NCBI GenBank assembly: GCA_031263485.1
Contig: JAISFS010000049.1
Coordinates: 1-56,863 of the forward strand
Origin: Deltaproteobacteria bacterium
Lineage (GTDB): Bacteria > Desulfobacterota > Desulfarculia > Adiutricales > Adiutricaceae
Length of the DNA: 56,863 bases
Direction: 5' to 3'
The notes under the pieces are model-generated. The model made no database searches. It saw only the letters and a list, made by a program, of their open reading frames with translations, and was not told where the DNA came from. Positions within the stretch are counted from its first letter, which is position 1; each line of letters begins with the position of its first letter. A program made the translations under genes and the position numbers. Positions 27,354-36,724 of this stretch are shown here, in pieces.

Positions 27354-29645
27354 TCACGCCCGCTTGAGGGCGATGAAGCCCAAAGGCGGCAGGGTGAGCT
27401 CCAGGCTCCACTCCCTGCCGTGCGCCGTGACGCGCTGGGCCTCGACGCCGCCGCCCAGCCCCACGTTGCCTCCCCCGTAGATGTCGGAGTCGGAGTTGAT
27501 GAGCTCGCGGTACCAGCCGGGCCCTGGGGCGCCCAGGCGGTAACCCCGGCGTACCACGGGGGTGAAGTTGAAGGCGAAGAAGACCTGGTCGGAGGGGTCC
27601 TTGGCCTTCCTCAGGAAGCTTACGACCGTGGAGTCGTTGTCCCTGAAGTCTATCCACTCGAAGCCGCGCCAGTCGTAGTCCATCTCGTGCATGGCAGGCT
27701 CGTTCCGGTAGAGGCGGTTCAGGTCCCGCGTGAAGGCCATGAGTTTCCGGTGCGCCGGGTCGTCCAGGAGCGACCAGGAGAGCTGGGTGTTGTGGTCCCA
27801 CTCCCAGATCTGCCCGAACTCGCCGCCCATGAAGAGCATCTTCTTGCCGGGCTCCGCGAACATGTAGGCCAAGAGGAGTCTCAGGTTCGCGCACTTCTGC
27901 CAGACGTCCCCGGGCATCTTGTCCCACAGCGACTTCTTGCCGTAGACCACCTCGTCGTGCGACAGGGGCAGGATGAAGTTCTCGTGGAAGGCGTACAGGA
28001 GCGCGAAGGTGAGCCTTTCCATGTTGTAGCGGCGGTAGACCGGATCCTTGGACATGAAGTCCAGCATGTCGTGCATCCAGCCCATGTTCCACTTGAACAT
28101 GAAGCCCAGGCCCCCCAGATGCACGGGGCGCGAGATGGCGGGGAAGGCGGTCGACTCCTCCGCTATGGTCGAGGCGCCGGGGTGGAGCTCGTAGAGCTTG
28201 GTGTTCAGGGTCTTGATCAGTTCCAGCGCCTCCAGGTTCTCGCGACCGCCGAAGCGGTTGGGGATCCACTCCCCCTCCTTGCGGGAGTAGTCCAGGTAGA
28301 TCATGGAGGCCACGGCGTCCACGCGCAGCGAGTCCACGTGGAACTCGTCCACCCAGAAGAGGGCGTTGGCCACCAGGAAATTCTTCACCTCGTTGCGGCC
28401 GTAGTTGTAGACCAGGGTCCCCCAGTCGGAGTGCGCCCCCTGGCGCGGGTCGCTGTGCTCGTAGAGGTGCGTCCCGTCGAAATATTCCAGGGCGAAGGAG
28501 TCGCGCGGGAAGTGCGCCGGGACCCAGTCCATGATGACCCCGATGCCCTCCTGGTGGAGACGGTCGACCAGGTGCCTGAAATCGTCCGGGGTCCCGAAAC
28601 GGGACGTCACGGCATAGTAGCCGGTCACCTGATAGCCCCAGGAGGCGTCGAACGGGTGCTCGGCAAGCGGCAGGAACTCCACCCAGTTGAAGCCCATGTC
28701 CTTGAGGTACGGCACGAGCTCGTCCGCTATCTCGCGGTAGTTGAGCCAGCTCCCGTCGGGGTTCCTGCGCCAGGATCCCAGGTGCGCCTCGTAGACGCTC
28801 ATGGGCTCGGTAAGGAGATCACGTTTCGCCCGGCTCTCCAGCCAGGCCTGGTCGTGCCACTGGTAATGGCCCAGGTCGTAGACCACGGAGGCCGTCTTGG
28901 GCCGCTGCTCCATGCGGAAGCCCATGGGGTCGGACTTCATGAGGACCGTCCCGTCCTGGGCGGTTATCTCGAACTTGTAAAGGTCGCCTTCCTTGAAATA
29001 CGGCGCGAAAATCTCCCAGACCCCCGAGGACCCCCTTGGCCGCATCTGGAGCCGCCTGCCGTCCCAGGAGTTCAGGTCCCCCACGAGCGCGGCCTTTTTG
29101 GCGGAGGGCGCCCAGACGGCGAAGACCGTGCCGCTGACGCCCTGGTGGACGACGGGGTGCGCTCCCAGCTTCTCGTAGACGCGATAGTGGTTGCCCTCGT
29201 TCCAGAGGTAGAGATCCAGCTCGCCCAGCACCGGCTGGAAGCTGTAGGCGTCCCAGAAGACGGAGACGCCCCCGCCCTCGTACTCGGCGCGGACCCTGTA
29301 GGGCTTGTATTCGTAGTCCCTGAAGATCCAGCCCTCGAAGAGCCCGGTGGGGCCGGGGGGCGGCTGGACGGCGGGGGCCGGAGGCGGCGTGCCGGAGCTG
29401 CCGGAAGCCACGGCCGAGGCTGCCTTGGCGGCGGTCGGAGGAGGTGGCGGGGGAGGCGTCGGGGCGACCCGCTCAAGCGGAAGATCCCCGCCCGGCAGGA
29501 GGGCCGTGACCTTCACCGCTCCGGGGGCGAAGACGCGGAAATGCACCGAGGCCTTCCCGTCTTTGAGCTGAGGCCGCGCCCCGAGGACCGAGAAGGGGTC
29601 GCTCAGGGCGCCGGACAGGAATTGATCCGCCAAAGAATCGGACAT
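27354..29645 (-). CDS. glgB: 1,4-alpha-glucan branching enzyme
   Basis: A 763-residue GH13 enzyme that moves alpha-1,4 glucan segments to alpha-1,6 branches in glycogen. A CBM48-type N-terminal domain is followed by the catalytic barrel. Visible motifs are MDWVPAHFPRD, the nucleophile Asp443 in SLRVDAVASMIYLDY, the acid/base Glu496 in EESTAFP (53 residues later, as in Escherichia coli), and LSHDEVVYGKKSL. The C-terminal beta domain is complete. The N-terminal domain contains a Pro/Ala-rich insert of about 45 residues (about 60-105) not usual in the family. ATG 29645 follows GGGAGGAG. No other glg genes are in the window. Confidence 0.96.
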   Translation of the reverse strand: MSDSLADQFLSGALSDPFSVLGARPQLKDGKASVHFRVFAPGAVKVTALLPGGDLPLERVAPTPPPPPPPTAAKAASAVASGSSGTPPPAPAVQPPPGPTGLFEGWIFRDYEYKPYRVRAEYEGGGVSVFWDAYSFQPVLGELDLYLWNEGNHYRVYEKLGAHPVVHQGVSGTVFAVWAPSAKKAALVGDLNSWDGRRLQMRPRGSSGVWEIFAPYFKEGDLYKFEITAQDGTVLMKSDPMGFRMEQRPKTASVVYDLGHYQWHDQAWLESRAKRDLLTEPMSVYEAHLGSWRRNPDGSWLNYREIADELVPYLKDMGFNWVEFLPLAEHPFDASWGYQVTGYYAVTSRFGTPDDFRHLVDRLHQEGIGVIMDWVPAHFPRDSFALEYFDGTHLYEHSDPRQGAHSDWGTLVYNYGRNEVKNFLVANALFWVDEFHVDSLRVDAVASMIYLDYSRKEGEWIPNRFGGRENLEALELIKTLNTKLYELHPGASTIAEESTAFPAISRPVHLGGLGFMFKWNMGWMHDMLDFMSKDPVYRRYNMERLTFALLYAFHENFILPLSHDEVVYGKKSLWDKMPGDVWQKCANLRLLLAYMFAEPGKKMLFMGGEFGQIWEWDHNTQLSWSLLDDPAHRKLMAFTRDLNRLYRNEPAMHEMDYDWRGFEWIDFRDNDSTVVSFLRKAKDPSDQVFFAFNFTPVVRRGYRLGAPGPGWYRELINSDSDIYGGGNVGLGGGVEAQRVTAHGREWSLELTLPPLGFIALKRA

Positions 29646-29742
29646 CAGCTCCTCCCTTCCGGGCGCCGCCTGGCGCGGCGCTTGCCGTCCCTTGCCGTCC
29701 CGCGATCCCCATGGGAGGGTCGCGGTTCCTTGATTCTAATAA

Positions 29743-29751
29743 ATTATACCA
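29743..29751 (-). promoter_or_regulatory. Extended -10 promoter for glgB
   Basis: On the minus strand TGGTATAAT (TGn plus TATAAT) sits in a locally AT-rich patch about 100 nt upstream of the glgB start. No strong -35 is seen, as is common for extended -10 promoters. Confidence 0.6.
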
Positions 29752-30568
29752 TTAAGATAACTAAAAGAGAACGCCGTCCGGCGAAACGGAGTCCAGGGCA
29801 AGTGGCCTCCGCCCGGTAGTCCGGGGCCTCCGTACTCGCGGGCCCGCCCCGCGTCCGGAACGCCGCGCGGCTTCCCGGGCAGGCCCGGCGGAACGCCGAG
29901 GCTCCCCGCTCCGGCGCCTGAGGATACCGCGGCCGCCGGAGCGGTCACTCGGGTCCGGGCCTCCGTTCCCGCGCGCGGGCGCTCGCGGTCCGCCCCGTCC
30001 GCAAGACTCCAGGCGAAGGTTTGCGACGGTGCCTTGGCTGCCGGGCTTCGTCGGCATGCCCCTGTCCACGATGCGCCGAGGCCGGTCGTATCTCTGTCCC
30101 GGCATCCAGGGTTCGCGGCGTACGAGTGTCCCGGCATCCAGGGTTCGCGACGTCAGGATATCATGTCCTGTTCCGGGGCTCGACCGCCTTCACGGCACGG
30201 ACTTCCATGCTCCCGGGGCTTTCGGGCCCGAAGCGTCCGGAGCATCCCGTGCTCCCTGAACGTTCGGACCCGTGTCCTATGGGATCTTCCGTTATCCCCG
30301 ACCGGTCAGCCCCGCGACGTCTGAAGCCCGCCTTGCCTCGGGATCCTTCGGGCCACCTATAGCGGCTTCCATGCCTTCGGGCTTTCCGGGCACCCGCCCG
30401 CGGGGCTCAGGGCCGACATCGGCCCGAAGCCCTTGACGCCCGCGCCACCCCGCGCATGACTGCCCGGCATGGCCCTCGCAGGCCGGCCTCAGGCCCGATC
30501 GCCACGACCGGCACGTGCCCACCTGCCCAGCCGGGCCGTCCCGCAACCCGCCACCACACGAAGAGCCG
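29752..30568. other. Gene-free divergent intergenic region
   Basis: About 800 bp between divergent glgB and the CNNM-type gene. No supported ORF. It contains a 23-bp perfect direct repeat (30095-30149). Confidence 0.5.
30095..30149. repeat. 23-bp perfect direct repeat, period 32
   Basis: TGTCCCGGCATCCAGGGTTC plus GCG occurs at 30095-30117 and again at 30127-30149. Confidence 0.8.
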
Positions 30569-31924
30569 ATGGATATAGCGATAAAACTCCTCCTGGCCGC
30601 CTTCCTGGTGCTCCTGAACGCCATGTTCGTGGCCGCGGAGTTCGCCTTCGTGCGCGTCCGGAAGACCCGCCTGGAGCTCCTGGCCCAGCGGGGCTCCGCC
30701 CGGGCCAGACTCGCCATCTTCGGCCAGGCGCATCTGGAGGACTACCTCTCGGTGTGCCAGCTGGGCATCACGCTGGCCAGCCTCGGTCTGGGCTGGCTGG
30801 GGGAGCCGGCGGTGGCGAGCCTCATCCGCCCTGCCATGGAGCGGCTGGGGCTCGCGGGGGATGCGCTCATGGGCTCCCTGGCCTTCATGATAGGCTTCGG
30901 GCTCATAACCTTCGTGCACGTGACCTTCGGCGAGCTGGCCCCCAAGAACCTCTCCATCCGCGCGGCCGAGCGCACGGTGCTCCTCCTTGCCTACCCCATG
31001 CGGGCGGCCCACGTCCTGTTCAGGCCCTTCGTGACCGTGCTTAACGCCTCCGCCCAGCTGGTGCTGACGGTGATCGGCGCCGGGCGCTGGGCCTCCAGCC
31101 CCGCCTACAGCACCGAGGAGCTCAAGCTCATGATAGCCGAGAGCCGGGACGGGGGCCAGCTGGACGAGGTGGAGGAAAGGCTCCTGAACAACATCTTCAA
31201 CATGGACCGCCGCACCGCCCGCGACATCATGGTCCACCGTACCAAGGTGGTCTCCGTGTCCGCCGACGCGCCCCCCTCGCAGGCCCTCGAGCTCTCGGCG
31301 GCGGCGGGCCACACGCGGCTCCCGGTCTACGACGGGGACCGCGACAACATGACGGGCTTCGTGCATTCCAGGGACCTCACCAGGCGTCCGGGGCTCCCGG
31401 CCATCCGGTCCCTGGTCAGGCCCGCGCTGTACATCTACGAGTCGCTGGCCGCGGACGACGTGCTCGAGCTCATGCGCGGCAAGCGTTCCAAGCTGGGGCT
31501 CGTGTGGGACGAGTACGGGAGCTATCTGGGCCTCATAACCATGGAGGACGTCCTGGAGGCGATCGTGGGCGAGATCCAGGACGAGTTCGACCTCACTGAG
31601 GGCGAGACGATAGAGGACCTCCAGGACGGCTGGACCCTGTGCCAGACCACGGTCTCGCTGGACGAGCTCGGCCGCCACACGCCGCTCTGGCTCGCCGCGG
31701 ACACGGAGGAGAGCTACAGGACGCTCGCGGCGCTGCTGGCGGGTAGGTTCTCCGAGACCCCCCGCGCCGGCGATTCCTGGACCGGCTACGGGGCCGAATT
31801 CGTGGTGGTGAGCGCCGACGGCCCCGCCGTCTCCAAGGTGCGCGTGAGAAGCCTCCCAAAGGAAGAGGACGGCCAGGACCCGCCATCGGAGAAGGGCGGG
31901 GGCCGAGATCCGGAGGAAGCCTGA
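30569..31924 (+). CDS. CNNM/CorC-family membrane protein (hemolysin family)
   Basis: A 451-residue inner-membrane protein. The N-terminal CNNM transmembrane domain (about 1-190) begins MDIAIKLLLAAFLVLLNAMF and contains CQLGITLASLGLGWLGEP and FGELAPKNLSIR. A CBS pair follows (about 205-330; RTARDIMVHRTKVV, LGLVWDEYGSYLGLITMEDV), then a CorC/HlyC-type C-terminal domain and a short charged tail. Members are linked to magnesium or sodium export and metal homeostasis; the haemolysin name is historical. ATG 30569 was chosen because the frame upstream is Pro-rich and precedes the first membrane helix. It stands alone on the plus strand. Confidence 0.93.
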   Translation: MDIAIKLLLAAFLVLLNAMFVAAEFAFVRVRKTRLELLAQRGSARARLAIFGQAHLEDYLSVCQLGITLASLGLGWLGEPAVASLIRPAMERLGLAGDALMGSLAFMIGFGLITFVHVTFGELAPKNLSIRAAERTVLLLAYPMRAAHVLFRPFVTVLNASAQLVLTVIGAGRWASSPAYSTEELKLMIAESRDGGQLDEVEERLLNNIFNMDRRTARDIMVHRTKVVSVSADAPPSQALELSAAAGHTRLPVYDGDRDNMTGFVHSRDLTRRPGLPAIRSLVRPALYIYESLAADDVLELMRGKRSKLGLVWDEYGSYLGLITMEDVLEAIVGEIQDEFDLTEGETIEDLQDGWTLCQTTVSLDELGRHTPLWLAADTEESYRTLAALLAGRFSETPRAGDSWTGYGAEFVVVSADGPAVSKVRVRSLPKEEDGQDPPSEKGGGRDPEEA

Positions 31925-32588
31925 CCGGTGGCAGCTCCCGAATGACTGCCGCAGACGGCCGCGGAAGCTGTCCCCGGAGGCCCCGGCGAATGACCGGACC
32001 GAGGCCCCGAGGCTGCGGCAGGCGGGTTGTCGCGCCGACATCCCGACGCGATTCCGGAAGCATCCGCTCACGGGGATATCCGTTCGCAGGGCCGGAAGGG
32101 GCCGTCCAGGTCATGCGGCTCCGTCAAGACCGCCCGAAGAAGGCGGACAGGGGAACCGGGCGGGGCCGTCGCCTGCGGCGTGGGCTGCCCGGAGCGTCCG
32201 TGCAGGGTCGCGCCGCCGGGGATCGCCGCAGGCGCCGCCCGGCGCGATGGCTTAGGGATGCGCCTCGGGAGATCGCTACAGGCAAGGCCCGGCGCGATCG
32301 CTCGGGGACGCGCCTCCGGAGATCGCAACGGACAAGGCCCGACGCGATCGCTTGGGATGCGCCTTCGGCAGGTCCAGGACCGGCAGGGAATATTGATGTC
32401 TGTGAAAAAAGCCCCTCCGAGCCTGATAAAGAAGGGCAAAAGCACTTGCCTATCAATCAGGCCGGACTTCAATGTCGGATTGGGCGAAATATCGTCTCTG
32501 CGGTCAATACAGATGCGTTATGGGCTTCCCTTGAATGGAAAGGTGCGTTGTCTCCGCGAAGTCCAATTCATACTTTTTACACATACCT
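31925..32588. other. Gene-free stretch with tandem repeats
   Basis: No supported gene. It contains the 50-bp array (32221-32370). AT content rises after about 32390, and the GC-rich frames end there. Confidence 0.5.
32221..32370. repeat. Three 50-bp tandem repeats
   Basis: Units at 32221-32270, 32271-32320 and 32321-32370 begin GATCGC and share CCCGGCGCGATCGCT-type cores with about 80% identity. Each is rich in the palindrome GCGATCGC, which is also a known highly iterated motif in some bacterial genomes. Confidence 0.85.
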
Positions 32589-32777
32589 CAATATTGATTC
32601 CACTGCAAAAACCCTCCCTCTCGACAGAGAGGCGGAACGCTTTGTGGCCATCGCATTGGCACCCTTGCGCTTAAGCCTTTAACCACAGCCATTCTGGCAT
32701 CCCCTTTCCCCAGCATTTTGCCGTCAAATTGCTACCTGGAGATGAGGGTGGGGGTTTTTGCAGTGGAATCAATATTG
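32589..32777. mobile_element. MITE-like element with 26-bp perfect terminal inverted repeats
   Basis: CAATATTGATTCCACTGCAA plus AAACCC (32589-32614) is repeated perfectly in inverse orientation at 32752-32777. The 189-bp element contains no ORF of note and is more AT-rich than its flanks. No target duplication is obvious outside it. It could be a non-autonomous insertion element or the ends left by an internal IS deletion; a regulatory stem-loop is less likely given the 137-bp loop. Confidence 0.55.
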
Positions 32778-32924
32778 GGCGCCGCACGTGTTCCCGGTCC
32801 GGTGACGGGACGCCCACGGCAGACGGTCAAGCGGCTCAGGACCGCAGGGTGCCGAGACGCAGGTGCCCGGAGGACTATCGGCCAATCTCCCGCGCGCGCC
32901 TCGGACAGCCTTGCCCCCGAAACG

Positions 32925-32959
32925 GGAAACCCCCGGAGCGCTATGCCCCGGGGGTTTCC
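32925..32959 (-). terminator. Strong 12-bp hairpin downstream of bamD
   Basis: GGAAACCCCCGG (32925-32936) pairs perfectly with CCGGGGGTTTCC (32948-32959) across an 11-nt loop. It lies about 50 nt after the bamD stop. There is no T-run, so termination would be of the hairpin-only kind or the stem may protect the mRNA 3' end. Confidence 0.5.
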
Positions 32960-33006
32960 GGAAAGGCGGGCCGCGCCGTCAGGCTAAGGCCTGCGGGCGG
33001 GCGGAA

Positions 33007-33807
33007 TCAGAAGATCCTGTTCGAGCCTTCGGTGACGGTGAAGGGGGAGTCGTACTCGGACCCCCTCTGGTTGCCCTCCCTGATCTTTCCCTGGGCCAGC
33101 ATTTCCTCGTACTGGGCGATGTAGTTGAAGGCCCGGGGGTGGTAGCCGGAGTCGGGATAGGAACGGATGAGCCCCCTGAACCTCCTCAGGGCCGCGGCGT
33201 AATCCTTGCGCTTGAAGTAGTACTCGCCGATGTAGAACTCGTGGCCCGCCAGGCTGTTCATCGCCTCGGCCACCCGGGCGTGGGCCATGGTGGTGTAGCG
33301 GGAGTCCGGATAGACCTCGACCAGGTAGGCGAAGTCGTTTATCGCCTGGATGGTGGGCGACTGGTCCCTGTCTATGCCGTTCATGCGCTGGAACCAGCAC
33401 ATGCCCTTCTGGTATAGGGCGTACGGCACGGCGTCGTTCATGGGGTGGCGGTCCGTGAACGAGTCGTAGGCCCCGTAGGCCTCGATGTATTTCCCGTTCA
33501 GGTAGTACGAGTCCCCCAGCCTGAGCTCGGCCAGCATGGCGTAGCGGCTCTGCGGGTACTGGTCCTTGAGCTGCTGGAAGAGCCTGGCGGCCTCCACGTA
33601 GTCGGAGGAGTCCAGGCGCTCCTGAGCCCTCAAGGCGAGATCGGCGTCGGCCTCGACTATGGTGTCGTCCGCGCCGGGCGTGGCGCTTCCCCAGAGTCTG
33701 GCCCAGAGATTCCTGGTGGAGGAACACCCGGAGAGCCCCGCCAGCATCGTCATGGCGAGGACTACGGGGAGAAGACGGCGCGCGGCGGACGCCGCCCTCC
33801 CGGTCAC
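33007..33807 (-). CDS. bamD: Outer-membrane assembly lipoprotein BamD
   Basis: A 266-residue lipoprotein of the beta-barrel assembly (BAM) complex. GTG 33807 overlaps the trxA stop as GTGA. A signal peptide leads to the lipobox LSGC, with Cys28 as the acylated residue. The mature part has tetratricopeptide-like helices: EAARLFQQLKDQYPQS, AELRLGDSYYLNGKY, AINDFAYLVEVYPDSRYT and ALRRFRGLIRSYPDSGYHP. These repeats, with the YPDS signature, are typical of BamD/ComL, which contacts BamA and unfolded barrel proteins in the periplasm. The frame extends upstream inside trxA, but that part has no signal sequence. Coupling with thioredoxin is not a conserved requirement of BAM. Confidence 0.92.
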   Translation of the reverse strand: MTGRAASAARRLLPVVLAMTMLAGLSGCSSTRNLWARLWGSATPGADDTIVEADADLALRAQERLDSSDYVEAARLFQQLKDQYPQSRYAMLAELRLGDSYYLNGKYIEAYGAYDSFTDRHPMNDAVPYALYQKGMCWFQRMNGIDRDQSPTIQAINDFAYLVEVYPDSRYTTMAHARVAEAMNSLAGHEFYIGEYYFKRKDYAAALRRFRGLIRSYPDSGYHPRAFNYIAQYEEMLAQGKIREGNQRGSEYDSPFTVTEGSNRIF

Positions 33808-34124
33808 AGAAGCCCCTCCAGCTCGGCCTTCAGATCGGCCTTGTCCTTGTGGCCCAGGATGCGTCCCACCTCGTCCTTGCCCTTGAAGACGATGAGGCAG
33901 GGGATGGAGCGGATACGGAACCGCGTGGCGGTGTCGTTGTTCTCGTCCACGTTGATCTTCGCGAACGAGACCCTGTCCTTCATCTCGCCGGCTATCTCCT
34001 CCAGGACCGGGGCCAGGGCCTGGCAGGGGCCGCACCAGGGCGCCCAGAAGTCCACCAGGGAGGCCGGGCCCCCCAGGAACTCGTCGAAGGTCGGATCGGT
34101 CAGCACCGTTATGTTCTCGCTCAT
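33804..34124 (-). CDS. trxA: Thioredoxin
   Basis: A 106-residue protein of standard thioredoxin length. The redox site is WCGPC (residues 30-34), the buried Asp is in LVDFWAP, and the cis-Pro is in RSIPCLIVFK. A Cys directly follows that cis-Pro, where most thioredoxins have Thr; this could tune reactivity or metal binding. It reduces disulfides in cytoplasmic proteins. ATG 34124 follows AAGGAG at 7 nt. The longer frame upstream has no match to the fold. It is the first gene of a two-gene operon with bamD, driven by the promoter at 34232-34261. Confidence 0.95.
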   Translation of the reverse strand: MSENITVLTDPTFDEFLGGPASLVDFWAPWCGPCQALAPVLEEIAGEMKDRVSFAKINVDENNDTATRFRIRSIPCLIVFKGKDEVGRILGHKDKADLKAELEGLL

Positions 34125-34231
34125 GCGCAGCTCCTTGGTATGGGTTAGCCTGACGGGGCCGCGACCGCGCCGCGGCGTCCGGCCGGGCCCCGGACCTTGG
34201 GCGGACGCGGGACGCACGGACTTTATTCGGT

Positions 34232-34261
34232 ATTCTACCCCCGGGGCTGCCGGAGAGTCAA
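34232..34261 (-). promoter_or_regulatory. Sigma70-like promoter for trxA-bamD
   Basis: On the minus strand TTGACT (34261-34256), an 18-bp spacer and TAGAAT (34237-34232). The leader would be about 100 nt. Confidence 0.65.
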
Positions 34262-34708
34262 CAGTAATCGGGTGCAGAGGGCCCTCGCCAGCCGCGCGTC
34301 CGCCGCGGGGAGCGCCCTGAACCCCGGGCGGGCCCGCCTGAAATATCCCGCGCCATATGTGATAATGGTGACCGTTCCCGGGGTCCGCGACGCGCCGTCG
34401 GCGGAATGTCCGGGTTTTCCCGCCCGCGCCCCTGCCAGGACGGGACGGGCCACGGCCCGCGGGCTTGCAGATCGCGGGGTTGCGGATCGGCGCCTCGGCC
34501 TCGGCCTTGCGGGGCCCCGACCCGCAAGGGGTACCCGACTCCCGGCCTGTCGCGGCCTCCGCGAATCCGCCGGGGATCCTTGCCCGATCCCCGGGGCTGC
34601 CGACGCCCGCAACCTCCCTCGACAGGCCGGAAGCGGCGCGTCCGCCTCGGCCTGGATCCCCGGCGGCTCTAAGCCGCTGCCCGGTATCGCGCCGGAAGGA
34701 CGAGTCCC
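34262..34708. other. Gene-free divergent intergenic region
   Basis: Nothing supported between the trxA promoter and the DUF456 gene. The frames here are GC-rich artefacts. Confidence 0.45.
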
Positions 34709-35230
34709 ATGACAGCCTTGGACGTGATCGTTTTCTCCCTGGGCGTCCTGCTCATGCTCGCCGGGGCGGCCGGGGCATTCGTGCCGATCATCCCCGGCCT
34801 CCCCCTCAACTGGCTGGTCCTGTTGGGCTACGGCTTCTGGAGCCACTGGGGGCCCTACGGCTTCTGGACCATGTGCCTGACCGCCATAGCGGTGGCCGCG
34901 GGGCTGGTCTGCGATCAGCTGGCCGGGGCCATGGGGGCGAGGAAGTTCGGGTCCAGCAGGGCGGGCATGATCGGGGCCTTCGCCGGGGCCATCCTGGGGG
35001 TGATCTTCCTGAACATCCCCGGGCTGGTCCTGGGAACCTTCTTCGGGGCCATGCTGGCCGAAATCTGGTTCGACAAGAAGGAGGCCAAGGCCGCCGCCGA
35101 CTCCGGGCTGGGCGCCCTTCTGGGCTGCCTGGCCGGCGGAATCTTCAAGTTCGTGATAAGCATCATCATGACCGTGGCCTACGTCTGGCTCGTGCTATCA
35201 TATTCGCAGCCCGCCGAGCCGCCCCTGTAG
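34709..35230 (+). CDS. DUF456-family membrane protein
   Basis: A 173-residue protein with about five to six membrane segments. It carries the family signature at the N-terminus (GVLLMLAGAAGAFVPIIPGLPL) and the glycine-rich FAGAILGVIFLNIPGLVLG stretch. The cytoplasmic loop around DQLAGAMGARKFGSSRAG is also typical of DUF456. Function is unknown across the family. ATG 34709 follows GGAAGGA. It may share a transcript with the nucleoside-phosphorylase-like gene 337 bp downstream, though repeats lie between them. Confidence 0.9.
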   Translation: MTALDVIVFSLGVLLMLAGAAGAFVPIIPGLPLNWLVLLGYGFWSHWGPYGFWTMCLTAIAVAAGLVCDQLAGAMGARKFGSSRAGMIGAFAGAILGVIFLNIPGLVLGTFFGAMLAEIWFDKKEAKAAADSGLGALLGCLAGGIFKFVISIIMTVAYVWLVLSYSQPAEPPL

Positions 35231-35336
35231 GCCGCGCCCTGCTGCCCGACCCCGCTTCCGGCGGGAAGCCCCATGCGGGGGCCTCCGCCTCCTGCTTCCC
35301 GGACCCGAGCCCGCTGTCCGGGCCGTCCGACCCAGA

Positions 35337-35495
35337 AGCTTCCCCGTCCGAACCGCTTCCGGAGGTCCTCTCCCTCCCGGCCATCCAGATTAAAATCCTT
35401 CCCCGTCCGGACCGCTTCCGGAGGACACCTTCCCTGTCCAGGTCATCCCGGAAAAACCTTCCCCGTCCGGACCGCTTCCGAAGTGCCCCTTCCTT
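35337..35495. repeat. Three tandem repeats of about 60 bp
   Basis: CTTCCCCGTCCGGACCGCTT recurs with the core CCCCGTCCG at 35342, 35401 and 35461 (periods 59 and 60). The array fills the gap between the DUF456 gene and the next gene and ends about 70 bp before its start codon. Confidence 0.8.
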
Positions 35496-35566
35496 TCGCC
35501 GTTGCCACGCGCGCCGCAGGCCGATCGCCCGCGCCGCGCGGGTTCACCGTCCGGAGCTTATCCCCT

Positions 35567-36289
35567 ATGCCGTCCTCCCGCAACTCCCTCTGGGACCCGC
35601 CCTTCCCCTTTCCCGAAGGGGCCAGGGACCTTCCCCCGCGCGGCTGCATCGCCGCCACTCCGGCGCTCCTGGCCGCCCTCCTGCGCGGAGCGCCGGAGCC
35701 GATGGAGCCCTCCGCCAGCGTCTTCATGCTGGGCGGCACCTCGATCCTCCGCGGCCGTGACCATTTCCTGGCGGGCCCTGTGCTGGGGGCCCCCATGGCG
35801 GTGATGGCCCTGGAAATCCTGTTCGGCGGCGGTGCCGGAAGCCTCCTGTTCGCGGGCTTCGCTGGATCGCTCGTCTCGGACCTCAAGCCCGGGGACCTCT
35901 TCGTGCCGTCCCGGGCCATTTCCAGCGAGGGCACCTCCGCCCACTACCCCGGGGCCCTGGCTCCCGACCCGGGGCTCCACGGCCGACTGGCCGCGACGCT
36001 CCGGACCCAGGGCGCGGCCTCCGGGGGCGCGGTCTGGTCCACGGACGGCCCCTTCCGGGAGACCCGCGAGGTGCGCGGGGCCTTCAAGGCGCGGGGAGCC
36101 GTCGCGGTGGAGATGGTGACCTCGGCCCTGTTCGCGGCGGCGAGCTTTCGCGGGGTGGCCCTCGCCGCCGCGCTTTTGGTGACGGACGAGTTCACGGAGG
36201 ACGGGGGCTGGCGCGAGGGCTTCAAGGACCCGGGCTTCCTTAAGGGTCTGGAGGCTCTCTCGGAGGGCATCTGGCAGGCCTTCACCTGA
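35567..36289 (+). CDS. Nucleoside phosphorylase-like protein
   Basis: A 240-residue protein of the purine/uridine phosphorylase (MTA/SAH nucleosidase) fold. Supporting segments are GAPMAVMALEILFGGGAGSL (glycine-rich loop), LKPGDLFVPSRAISSEGTSAHY (a GDL-P block followed by the usual E-G-S-Y type segment) and VAVEMVTSALFAAASFRGV, which matches the V-(D/E)ME-(S/T)A substrate-binding motif. It should act on nucleosides in the cytoplasm; whether it is a phosphorylase or a hydrolase cannot be settled. A long frame opens 98 codons upstream, but that part is repeat DNA; ATG 35567 gives the family's usual length. No good ribosome site precedes it. Confidence 0.8.
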   Translation: MPSSRNSLWDPPFPFPEGARDLPPRGCIAATPALLAALLRGAPEPMEPSASVFMLGGTSILRGRDHFLAGPVLGAPMAVMALEILFGGGAGSLLFAGFAGSLVSDLKPGDLFVPSRAISSEGTSAHYPGALAPDPGLHGRLAATLRTQGAASGGAVWSTDGPFRETREVRGAFKARGAVAVEMVTSALFAAASFRGVALAAALLVTDEFTEDGGWREGFKDPGFLKGLEALSEGIWQAFT

Positions 36290-36724
36290 GCGCCGCCGTC
36301 CCCTGCGGACCTGCCGCGGGATACGACCGCTCCCAGAGGAGCCGGGCTACGGCCCTGCGGAGGAAGGCGGCCTGAAATCCCCTCGGAATGCCAAGCCCCG
36401 CCAGGCAAGACCGCAAGGTCCCTTACCCCGCGCGGTGCCCGAAGCCTCGCGAAAACGCCAGAGGCTTGACGTGAATCCCGTTCGGAGAGCGGCTGCCGCT
36501 CCCGCGCGAAAACGACGCGTACAGACCGCAGGCCGTAAGTCGCCAGGCATCGGTCGCAGAAGGCAAGGAAAATGCGACAAGGGCCGACCGTTGGCCCTAT
36601 CCCCGACGCCGCCGTCCGCTGGGGCGGCCTCCGAAGCCTCCGTTCCCAGGCCGTATGGCTTCTGCCGCAACTTAAAGTGCCCAAGCCTCCGCCCAAAAGC
36701 CTCAAGTCGCGCCCCAACGCCGGT
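36290..36724. other. Gene-free convergent intergenic region
   Basis: No supported element between two convergent genes. No T-tailed terminator was seen for either. Confidence 0.45.

Noticed and set aside
27420-29819. 799-codon plus-strand frame opposite glgB
   Set aside because: It lies antisense to an enzyme with all catalytic motifs and has no recognisable family.
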